This document shows positions 52,416-59,427 of a stretch of DNA of 64,000 bases, piece after piece. The DNA is from Actinomycetospora succinea (GTDB taxonomy: Bacteria; Actinomycetota; Actinomycetes; Mycobacteriales; Pseudonocardiaceae): assembly GCF_004363095.1 (NCBI RefSeq), contig NZ_SNYO01000003.1, positions 372,001-436,000 on the forward strand, given 5' to 3'. The notes under the pieces were generated by a model. That model saw only the letters and a list, made by a program, of their open reading frames with translations. It had not been told where the DNA came from and did no database searches. Position 1 is the first letter of the stretch. Each line of letters opens with the position of its first letter. The position numbers and the translations under genes were made by a program.

Positions 52416-53147
52416 ATGAGCGCGACCGTCACGAGCTGGTGGGACGTCCCGATCGTCGGGTGGTCCGACGCGGGCGCGTCGCCCCAGGAGCGGGGTCGCG
52501 CCACCCGCCACACCCTGCTGCTCGAGGCGGCCCGGGCGTTCGACGAGCGCGGCTACGACGCCGCCTCGCTCTCGGACATCCTCGCGGCCTCCGGGCGCAC
52601 CAAGGGCGCCATGTACTTCCACTTCCGCTCCAAGGAGCAGCTCGCCACCGTCCTCGTCACCGAGGTCGTCGACTCGTGGGACCTGGTCCGCGGGACGATC
52701 GCGACGCGGGGCCTCGACCCGTTGCGGACACTCCTGGTCGAGACCGATGCCTACGTCAGCCGGTGGACCCACGACGTCGTCGTGCGGGGCGCGAGCCGGG
52801 CGATGTCCGGCGCCGCGCACTTCGCCGCCCAGCACAGCGCCTGGTACGGCGACTGGGCCCGCAGCACCGCCGCCCACCTGCGCACCGCGCTGGAGCAGGG
52901 CCTGCTGCGTCCCCGCACCGACCCGGACCGCCTGAGCCGCCTCGTCGTCGCCGCGTCGTGCGGGCACCGGTCGTTCGCCGAGACCGTCGACGGCTCGCCC
53001 ACCCACTTCGAGCGGATGACCGACACCTGGCTCGGCATCCTGCCGGTCGTCGCCAGCGAGACGTGGCTCGAGGAGGTCCTCGGATCGGACTGGGAGAAGC
53101 GCCCCGCGCCCGAGGCCGCGGCGTTCGCGCGGGTGCGCAGCGGGTGA
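52416..53147 (+). CDS. TetR regulator of the gamma-butyrolactone-receptor group
   Basis: A 243-residue regulator from ATG 52416 behind GGGAGG. The HTH region QERGRATRHTLLLEAARAFDERGYDAASLSDILAASGRTKGAMYFHFRSKEQLA has the GAxYFHFxSKE pattern common to ArpA/ScbR receptors. The C-terminal half is a helical ligand domain with Trp at SWDLV and the YGDWARS segment. No butyrolactone synthase gene is in the window, so the ligand is unknown; it could be a pseudo-receptor. Confidence 0.82.
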   Translation: MSATVTSWWDVPIVGWSDAGASPQERGRATRHTLLLEAARAFDERGYDAASLSDILAASGRTKGAMYFHFRSKEQLATVLVTEVVDSWDLVRGTIATRGLDPLRTLLVETDAYVSRWTHDVVVRGASRAMSGAAHFAAQHSAWYGDWARSTAAHLRTALEQGLLRPRTDPDRLSRLVVAASCGHRSFAETVDGSPTHFERMTDTWLGILPVVASETWLEEVLGSDWEKRPAPEAAAFARVRSG

Positions 53148-53169
53148 GGACCGCTCGCCGGGCGGTCCG

Positions 53170-53198
53170 TTGACGGGTCACTTGTTTTTTGCAAGTGT
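53170..53198 (+). promoter_or_regulatory. Promoter of the VOC-HxlR operon with embedded operator
   Basis: TTGACG (53170-53175), a 17-bp spacer and AAGTGT (53193-53198) form a good sigma-70-type promoter. The spacer and -10 hold an inverted repeat CACTTG-TTTTTTG-CAAGTG (53179-53197). A bound repressor, probably the HxlR protein encoded second in the operon, would directly block polymerase. Confidence 0.6.
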
Positions 53199-53234
53199 CG
53201 TCCCGTCCACGCGCCACGCCCCGAGGAGCACCCG

Positions 53235-53651
53235 ATGACGATGATGTTCGCGAACCTGCCGGTGACCGACCTGGACCGCGCGAAGGCCTTCTACACGGCG
53301 ATGGGGTTCGAGCTGAACCCGACGTTCACCGACCACAACGCGGCCTGTGTCGTCGTCGAGGAGGGCCACAGCGCCTTCATGATCCTCACGCGCGAGTTCT
53401 TCCAGACCTTCACCGACCTGCCGATCGGCGACCCGGCGGTGAGCCCGACGACGGCGACCGCGATCTTCCTCGACAGCCGCGAGGCGGTGGACAAGGCGGT
53501 CGGCGAGGGCCTCGCCGCGGGCGGCAGCGAGCCGCGCCCGGCCGCGGACTACGGCTTCATGTACCAGCGCGGGATCAGTGACCCCGACGGCAACCACCTC
53601 GAGTTCGGGTGGATGGACCCGGCCGCCGCCGAGCAGGGCCAGCAGGGCTGA
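53235..53651 (+). CDS. VOC/glyoxalase-like protein of an HxlR operon
   Basis: A 138-residue protein from ATG 53235 behind GAGGAGC. VOC fold: FANLPVTDLDRAKAFYTAMGFELN, CVVVEEGHSAFMILTREFF, then DPDGNHLEFGWMDP. The Glu in HLEFGW is the usual metal ligand. It is followed after 4 bp by an HxlR regulator gene, so both are cotranscribed from the promoter at 53170. Confidence 0.88.
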   Translation: MTMMFANLPVTDLDRAKAFYTAMGFELNPTFTDHNAACVVVEEGHSAFMILTREFFQTFTDLPIGDPAVSPTTATAIFLDSREAVDKAVGEGLAAGGSEPRPAADYGFMYQRGISDPDGNHLEFGWMDPAAAEQGQQG

Positions 53652-53655
53652 GGCG

Positions 53656-54297
53656 ATGGCGGTCCGCGACTACGGGCAGTACGACGGGATCACGCAGGCG
53701 CTCGAGCTCGTCGGCGAGCGCTGGGCCCTGCTGATCATCCGCGATCTCCTCGTCGGACCGCGCCGCTACGGCGAGCTCGCGGCCGGGCTCCCGCGGATCC
53801 CGAGCAACATCCTGGCGGCGCGGCTCAAGGAGATGCAGGCCGCGGGGATCCTGCGCCGGGCGCCGCGCTCGCGCGTGGTCATCTACGAGCTGACGCCCTA
53901 CGGCCGCGAGCTCGAGCCCGTGGTGCTCGCGCTCGGCGCCTGGGGGTCCAAGGCCCTGGGCGACCCGCGCGAGGAGCAGATCATCACGCCCGACGCGATG
54001 ACCATGTCCCTGCGCACCGCCTTCCGCCCGCACGTGGCGGCGGAGCTGCCCGCGACCGCCTACGCGGCGCGCGTCGGCCCCGCCGAGCTGCTCGTCCGCG
54101 TCGACGGCCCCACCCTCGACGTCGCGCGCGGGGACGGGCCCGCCGACCTGGCGTTCAGCGCGGGCCCGGGCATCCACCGCCTCATCTCCGGCGAGCTCGC
54201 CCCGGACCGCGCGATCGCGACCGGCGAGGTCGAGGTGCTGCGCGGGCCGCGCGATCTCCTCGGCCGCTTCGCGAGCACGTTCCACCTGGCCGCCTGA
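53656..54297 (+). CDS. HxlR-type regulator with SCP2-like domain
   Basis: A 213-residue protein from ATG 53656. The HxlR winged helix fills residues 1-100 (QALELVGERWALLIIRDLLVGPRRYGELAAGLPRIPSNILAARLKEMQAAGIL). A C-terminal SCP2-like sterol-carrier fold of about 100 residues follows. HxlR proteins are often redox or aldehyde sensors. This one probably represses its own operon through the CACTTG/CAAGTG repeat. Confidence 0.85.
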   Translation: MAVRDYGQYDGITQALELVGERWALLIIRDLLVGPRRYGELAAGLPRIPSNILAARLKEMQAAGILRRAPRSRVVIYELTPYGRELEPVVLALGAWGSKALGDPREEQIITPDAMTMSLRTAFRPHVAAELPATAYAARVGPAELLVRVDGPTLDVARGDGPADLAFSAGPGIHRLISGELAPDRAIATGEVEVLRGPRDLLGRFASTFHLAA

Positions 54298-54363
54298 CCC
54301 TCGCCCGCGGCTGCGGAGCCGATCTAGTGTGGGCTGCGCCTGAACAGGAGGGTGGTGGCCGCA

Positions 54364-55344
54364 GTGTGCACCCGGGTGGTCTACCGCGGACCGGGCGACC
54401 GTGTGGTCACCGGCCGGTCGATGGACTGGAAGCTCGACGTCGGCACCAACCTGTGGTCCCTGCCCCGCGGCGCGCAGCGCCACGGCCAGGCCGGCGACCG
54501 GTCGCTGACCTGGACCTCGCGGTACGGCAGCGTCGTGGCGACGGGGTACGACATCTGCTCCACCGACGGGCTCAACGAGGCCGGCCTCGCGGCCAACCTC
54601 CTCTGGCTCGCGGAGTCCGAGTACCCGGACGACGCCGACGCCCCGTCGGCCGTCGCGCTCTCGTTGTGGGCGCAGTACGTGCTCGACACCTTCGCGACGG
54701 TGGCCGAGGCCGTGGCGGCGCTGACCGCCGCGCCCCTGTCGGTGAGGACCACCGGGGTGCCGGGCCAGGACCGCCTCGCGACCCTGCACCTCTCGATGTC
54801 CGACCGGACCGGCGACAGCGCGATCGTCGAGTACCTCGGTGGCCGGCAGGTGATCCACCACGATCCCGCCTACCAGGTGATGACCAACTCGCCGACGTTC
54901 GACCAGCAGCTCGCCGTCAACGAGTACTGGCGGCAGATCGGCGGCACGGTGATGCTCCCGGGCACCAACCGCGCCGCCGACCGCTTCGTCCGCGCGTCGT
55001 ACTACATCGACGCGATCCCCCGGACCGACGACCCCTTCGACGCCATGGCCGGGGTGCTCAGCGTCGTGCGCAACGTGTCGGTGCCCTACGGGATCGCCAC
55101 ACCGGACGAGCCCAACATCTCGTCCACGCGCTGGCGCACTGCCGCCGACCACCGGGACCTGCGCTACGTCTTCGAGTCGGCGCTGTCGCCGAACACCTTC
55201 TGGGTCGAGCTCGGCAGGCTCGATCTCTCCGAGGGCGCCCCGACGCGGCGGCTGAGCCTCGGCGAGGGCGGGCGCACCGTCTACGCCGGCGACGCCAGCG
55301 CCTCGTTCGAGGACGCGGCGCCGTTCACGTTCCTCTCGGTCTGA
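54364..55344 (+). CDS. Ntn hydrolase, choloylglycine/penicillin V acylase type
   Basis: A 326-residue enzyme. GTG 54364 is chosen because it puts Cys at position 2 (V-C-T-R), so Met removal exposes the N-terminal nucleophile Cys. AGGAGG at 54346-54351 lies about 12 nt upstream, while GTG 54352 would overlap it. Typical residues follow: GRSMDWKLDVGTNLWSLPRG, the DGLNEAGLAANLLWL loop with Asn, and YQVMTNSPTFDQQLAVNEYW. It hydrolyses linear amides such as bile-salt, penicillin V or N-acyl homoserine lactone-type bonds. Confidence 0.88.
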   Translation: MCTRVVYRGPGDRVVTGRSMDWKLDVGTNLWSLPRGAQRHGQAGDRSLTWTSRYGSVVATGYDICSTDGLNEAGLAANLLWLAESEYPDDADAPSAVALSLWAQYVLDTFATVAEAVAALTAAPLSVRTTGVPGQDRLATLHLSMSDRTGDSAIVEYLGGRQVIHHDPAYQVMTNSPTFDQQLAVNEYWRQIGGTVMLPGTNRAADRFVRASYYIDAIPRTDDPFDAMAGVLSVVRNVSVPYGIATPDEPNISSTRWRTAADHRDLRYVFESALSPNTFWVELGRLDLSEGAPTRRLSLGEGGRTVYAGDASASFEDAAPFTFLSV

Positions 55345-55384
55345 CCCCGAGCCGGACCTCGCCGGAGCGCCTACGCTGCCCGGC

Positions 55385-56584
55385 GTGAAAGCCCTGCTCC
55401 TGGAGAACATCCATCCGGTCGCGGCCGAGGCGCTCCGATCCGAGGGTCTCGACGTCGACGTCCGTCCGGGCTCGATGAGTGGTCCCGAGCTGGCCGATGC
55501 GCTGGCGGGGGTGTCGTTGTTGGGGATCCGGTCGAACACCACGATCACCGAGGTGGTCCTCGACGCGGGCAAGGACCTGCTGGCGGTGGGGTGTTTCTGC
55601 ATCGGCACCAACCAGGTCGACCTGGCTGCGGCGGCGGAGCGGGGGGTGGCGGTGTTCAACGCGCCGTTCTCCAACACCCGCAGCGTGGTGGAGCTGGTCC
55701 TCGGGGAGATCATCGCGCTGGTGCGGCGGCTGCCGGAGAAGACCGCGCGGATGCACGAGGGCATCTGGGACAAGTCCGCGCGCGGTAGCCACGAGTTCCG
55801 TGGCCGCACGCTGGGCATCGTGGGCTACGGCAACATCGGTACCCAGCTGTCGAACATCGCCGAGGCGGTGGGGCTGCGGGTGATCTTCTTCGACACCCAG
55901 GACCGGCTCGCGCACGGCAACGCCCGCAAGATGGGGTCGTTGGAGGCGTTGCTGGCCGAGGCCGATGTGGTGAGCCTGCACGTGGACGGGCGGCCGGGGA
56001 ACGCGGGGTTGTTCGGTGCGGAGCAGTTCGCGCTGATGAAGCCGCGCTCGATCTTCATCAATGCCTCGCGGGGGATGGTGATCGACGACGAGGCGTTGCG
56101 GGAGAACATCCTGTCCGGGCATCTGGCGGGGGCGGCGATCGATGTGTTCCCGATCGAGCCCAAGGCGCAGGGCGATGTGTTCGAGTCGCCGTTGCGGGGG
56201 TTGGACAACGTGATCCTGACCCCGCACGTGGGCGGGTCGACCCAGGAGGCGCAGGAGGAGATCGGTGGGTTCGTCTCCACCAAACTGCTGCAGTACGTGG
56301 GGACTGGGGTGACCGCGTTGTCGGTGAACCTGCCCGAGGTGGCGTTGCCGGTGGCGCCGAGTGCGTTCCGGATGGGGTATCTGCACACCAACACCCCCGG
56401 GGTGCTGGCCGGGATCAACCAGTTGCTGCTCGACAGCGGGGTCAACGTGGTCAGCCAGGCCCTCTCGACCCGCGGGGAGCGCGGCTACGTGCTCACCGAC
56501 ACCGAAGCCGCCATCCCCGACGACGCGCTGGCCGAGCTGCGCCGCTCACCCCACACCGTGTGGCTGCGCACCTGGACCCCGTGA
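55385..56584 (+). CDS. serA: D-3-phosphoglycerate dehydrogenase (ACT-type)
   Basis: A 399-residue protein from GTG 55385, 7 nt after TACGCT (leaderless). It catalyses the first step of serine synthesis. NAD motif GIVGYGNIGTQLSNIAEAVGLRVIFFDT, catalytic Arg in NASRGMVIDDEAL, Glu and His in IDVFPIEPK and TPHVGGSTQEAQ. A C-terminal ACT domain of about 75 residues allows feedback control by serine. Unlike its neighbours, the central 950 bp uses many TTG leucines (eleven between 55516 and 56430) and G- or T-ending codons, while both ends follow the local style. Confidence 0.93.
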   Translation: MKALLLENIHPVAAEALRSEGLDVDVRPGSMSGPELADALAGVSLLGIRSNTTITEVVLDAGKDLLAVGCFCIGTNQVDLAAAAERGVAVFNAPFSNTRSVVELVLGEIIALVRRLPEKTARMHEGIWDKSARGSHEFRGRTLGIVGYGNIGTQLSNIAEAVGLRVIFFDTQDRLAHGNARKMGSLEALLAEADVVSLHVDGRPGNAGLFGAEQFALMKPRSIFINASRGMVIDDEALRENILSGHLAGAAIDVFPIEPKAQGDVFESPLRGLDNVILTPHVGGSTQEAQEEIGGFVSTKLLQYVGTGVTALSVNLPEVALPVAPSAFRMGYLHTNTPGVLAGINQLLLDSGVNVVSQALSTRGERGYVLTDTEAAIPDDALAELRRSPHTVWLRTWTP

Positions 56585-56657
56585 CCGGCGAATGACCCCA
56601 CATTCCCGCGACCAAATGTAGGCTCAATCCTCGAGGGTCCCCGAGGAAGGAGCCGCG

Positions 56658-56708
56658 GTGGCGTCGAGGTCGGAGTCCGCTCGCAGTCCCCGTGGTGTCC
56701 GGCGATGA
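56658..56708 (+). CDS. Sixteen-codon leader ORF coupled to the NodA-like gene
   Basis: GTG 56658 lies 6 nt after a strong ribosome site AGGAAGGAG (56644-56652). The encoded peptide is 16 residues (MASRSESARSPRGVRR), rich in Ser and Arg. Its TGA overlaps the ATG of the NodA-like gene (ATGA at 56705-56708). Because the larger gene has no ribosome site of its own, the leader probably couples its translation. It could instead be the remnant of a frameshifted N-terminus. Confidence 0.4.
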   Translation: MASRSESARSPRGVRR

Positions 56709-57292
56709 GGGCCGCGCTGCTCCCCCGGGACGGCCGGCCCGTCGGGTCACCCGTGTCCTGGTCGTGCCGGTGGGAGACCGCCCTGGAACGGCCCGAGCAC
56801 GACGGGATCGTCGCCCTGCTCGCGCGCAGCTACGCCTCCACGACGTTCCGCCGCGGGCGCAGCTGGGCCGGGGCGCGGCCCGAGCTCCGGGTCCTCGGCC
56901 ACCAGGGCGGCGAGGTCGTCGCGCACGCCGGGCTGGTCCGCCGGTTCCTGCGCGCCCCCGACCACGACACGTCGGTCCTCGTCGGCGACGTCGGGCTGGT
57001 CGCGGTGCACCCCGGGCGGCAGGGCCAGGGTCTCGGCGCCGCGCTCATGGACGCCGTCGCGGTGGCCCTGGACCGCCTCGAGGTGCCCTACGGCTTCCTG
57101 ACCTGCGACCCCGAGGTCCGGTCGTTCTACACGCGCTGCGGCTGGACGCCGCTGCTCGAGCACCCCCTGCGCTCGATCCGCGTCGACCAGGACCTCGAGG
57201 ACCACCGCCGCAACGGCATGCTCCTGCCCGTCCGGCGACCCGCCGCCGAGTGGCCGTCCGGGCGCATCGAGCGCAACGCGCAGGAGATCTGA
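56705..57292 (+). CDS. NodA-like N-acyltransferase (GNAT-like)
   Basis: A 195-residue protein, the same length as rhizobial NodA (196). Matching stretches by eye: W-x-C-x-WE near residue 19, RSWAGARPELR (51-61), VAHAGLVRRF, LVGDVGLVAVHPGRQGQGLG, LEVPYGF and the ending EWPSGRIERN. NodA transfers a fatty acyl chain from ACP to the free amino group of a chitin oligomer in Nod-factor synthesis. No nodB or nodC homologue is in the window, so the acceptor here is unknown; another amino sugar or amine is likely. The gene is preceded by a coupled leader ORF. Confidence 0.8.
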   Translation: MRAALLPRDGRPVGSPVSWSCRWETALERPEHDGIVALLARSYASTTFRRGRSWAGARPELRVLGHQGGEVVAHAGLVRRFLRAPDHDTSVLVGDVGLVAVHPGRQGQGLGAALMDAVAVALDRLEVPYGFLTCDPEVRSFYTRCGWTPLLEHPLRSIRVDQDLEDHRRNGMLLPVRRPAAEWPSGRIERNAQEI

Positions 57293-57496
57293 GGCACCCA
57301 CCGACGCCGCGGCTGCCCGACGAGCCGCCTCCTCCGCTCCTGGACTCCCCGGCGTGGCGGTCGTGTTCGACGCCGTGGCCGGCGACGTCCCGCTGGTGGC
57401 CCGGATGTGGACCACCCCGACCGGGTGATGTTCGTCGTCGCGCGGGCCAGCAGGCTCGGTGACGTCGACCGGCGCAGCCGAGCGGAGGAGCTCCTC
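57293..57496 (+). other. Gene-free stretch with possible regulator remnant
   Basis: A 204-bp gap before the hydrolase. A short rightward frame reads VAVVFDAVAGDVPLVARMW before a stop near 57428; it vaguely resembles the start of some AraC-type regulators. Too short to call. Confidence 0.2.
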
Positions 57497-58405
57497 GTGG
57501 ACCACGCCACGCACACCGACGAGCACGAGTACGTCAGCGAGACGGCCGAGACGGCCTTCGGCCCGGTCGAGTACGCCGTCGTCGGCACCGGGACGCCGGT
57601 GGTCGTCGTGCACGGCAGCCCCGGCGGGATCGACGCCGCCGCCCTCATGGCGCGGATCCTGCCCCGCGACCGCGTCTCGGCGATCCTGCTCTCCCGGCCC
57701 GGGTACCTCGGCACCCCGCTCGACGGCCGCGCCACCATCGACCAGCAGGCCGACCTCGTGGCCGCGCTCCTCGACCACCTGGCCATCGACCGCGCCGGCG
57801 TCTACACCTGGTCCGGCGGCGGGCCCGCCGGCTACCGCGTCGCGGTCCGGCACCCGGAGCGGGTCACCGCCCTGGTCGCCAACGCCGCGGTGAGCCAGGC
57901 CTACGAGGCGCCGCACCAGGACCTTGCCACCCGCCTGATGTTCACCACCGCCCCGGGTCAGTGGCTCCTGCGACTGATCGCCGCCCACCAGCCCGAGCAG
58001 TACGTCCGCGCGGAGCTCGACAGCGAGGGCGACCTCACCAAGGAGCAGCTCGACCGGCGCGTCGAGGAGGTCCTCGCCGATCCCGCCAAGCGCGACCTCG
58101 CGCTCGCCCTCGGCCCCACCGCGGTCCCGGACGCCCACCGCCGTGCCGGCTACCGCAACGACCTCGACCAGTTCGCCGCGATCACCTCGCTCGAGCTCGA
58201 GAAGATCACCGCGCCGACACTCGTCCTGCAGGGCACCGCCGACAGCGACCTGCCGCCCGCCCAGAGCACCTTCGCCGCCGACACCATCCCCGGCGCCGAG
58301 CTGCTGACCCTCGACACCGGCACCCACCTCGCGCTCTACACCCACCCCGACGCCGCCGGGGCGCAGGCACGGGTCGTGGAGTTCCTGACGCGGGGCGGCG
58401 CGTGA
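57497..58405 (+). CDS. Alpha/beta hydrolase
   Basis: A 302-residue hydrolase. GTG 57497 is taken because GGAGGAG lies 6 nt before it, although the frame is open to 57407. It has VVVVHGSPGGIDAAALMA (oxyanion), the nucleophile position in YTWSGGGPAGYRVAV (Ser as S-G-G-G), Asp in LQGTADSDLPP and His in DTGTHLALYTHP. The nucleophile context differs from the usual GxSxG and is shifted to WSGGGPAG, as in some proline-iminopeptidase-like enzymes. Substrate unknown. Confidence 0.85.
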   Translation: MDHATHTDEHEYVSETAETAFGPVEYAVVGTGTPVVVVHGSPGGIDAAALMARILPRDRVSAILLSRPGYLGTPLDGRATIDQQADLVAALLDHLAIDRAGVYTWSGGGPAGYRVAVRHPERVTALVANAAVSQAYEAPHQDLATRLMFTTAPGQWLLRLIAAHQPEQYVRAELDSEGDLTKEQLDRRVEEVLADPAKRDLALALGPTAVPDAHRRAGYRNDLDQFAAITSLELEKITAPTLVLQGTADSDLPPAQSTFAADTIPGAELLTLDTGTHLALYTHPDAAGAQARVVEFLTRGGA

Positions 58406-58551
58406 CGTGGGGCTGACCGGCGCCGGGCGTCAGGTCGCCGGCCGGAGGACGACGCGGGCGACCGCGCGTCGGTCTCGGTGGCGGAGTGGGAGGACGTGCC
58501 CCGGACCCGGGAGGTCACCCGCTGTCGACGGCGCGGTATCGGGAGGAGGCG

Positions 58552-59424
58552 ATGACTGATCAGCACGCCGCGGTGCGCACGTCCTCGCTGCGGCACCCCG
58601 CCGAGGTGCCGTTCTTCGTCGTCATGGTCGTCCTGAACGTCGCGATCGTGCTGGTGATCGTGCGGGCCGCGATCGTCGTCCCGTTCCTGCCCGAGTCGCT
58701 GCAGACCTCGCCCGAGGCGAACGCGATCCGTGCCGCGCTGATCGGCCTGCTGTTGTTCGTGCCGGCGCTCGTGGTCATCCGTGAGGTCCAGCGGGCGACG
58801 ACACGGGGCACCGCGGTGCAGCTCTCGGAGCGGCAGTTCCCGGAGCTGTACCGGACCGCCGACGAGCTCGCCGCGGCCCTGCGGCTGTCGAGGCGCCCCG
58901 ACATCTTCGTGGCCAACGGGAACGGCGAGCTCAACGCCTTCGCCGCCCAGGCGGCGGGTCACGACTACGTCGTGCTCAACAGTGAGCTCTTCGCCAACCT
59001 GTACGCGCACAACCGTGACGGCCTGCGCTTCGTCCTCGGTCACGAGCTGGGACACATCCGCCTGCACCACGTCTCGCTCTGGTACCAGATCGCCGTCGCC
59101 TACTCGTCGCGCATCCCGATCCTCGGAGCCACCCTGTCGCGGCTGCGGGAGTACTCCTGCGACCGCCACGGCGCCGTGGCGGCCCCGTCCGGCGCCGCCG
59201 GGCTCGTCCTGCTGACCTCGGGACGGCACACCCAGACCGATGTCGACGTCGGCGGGCTCGTCGAGCAGGGCCGGCACCTGCGCGGTTTCTGGGTCGGCCT
59301 CGCCCAGCTCCCCCGGTCCCACCCGTTCACCGTCCGGCGGCTCGACCGGCTGGTCGGGCTCGGTCTGCTGCACCCGCCCGCTCCGATGGTGGCCGTGCCG
59401 AGCGACGAGCAGCCGGCGAGCTGA
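58552..59424 (+). CDS. M48-family membrane metalloprotease
   Basis: A 290-residue protein from ATG 58552 behind GGGAGGAGG. Two membrane helices (about 18-46 and 61-78) precede the zinc domain with HELGHIRLHH (HExxH) and the downstream Glu in RLREYSCDRHGAVAA. This matches HtpX-like stress proteases that cut misfolded membrane proteins. The C-terminal part is hydrophilic with a conserved HPFTVRRLDRL. It converges on the MFS gene 3 bp away. Confidence 0.9.
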   Translation: MTDQHAAVRTSSLRHPAEVPFFVVMVVLNVAIVLVIVRAAIVVPFLPESLQTSPEANAIRAALIGLLLFVPALVVIREVQRATTRGTAVQLSERQFPELYRTADELAAALRLSRRPDIFVANGNGELNAFAAQAAGHDYVVLNSELFANLYAHNRDGLRFVLGHELGHIRLHHVSLWYQIAVAYSSRIPILGATLSRLREYSCDRHGAVAAPSGAAGLVLLTSGRHTQTDVDVGGLVEQGRHLRGFWVGLAQLPRSHPFTVRRLDRLVGLGLLHPPAPMVAVPSDEQPAS

Positions 59425-59427
59425 AGG

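Noticed and set aside
57293..57430. Start of a broken AraC gene
   Set aside because: Only about 20 residues are vaguely similar, and no HTH remnant follows.
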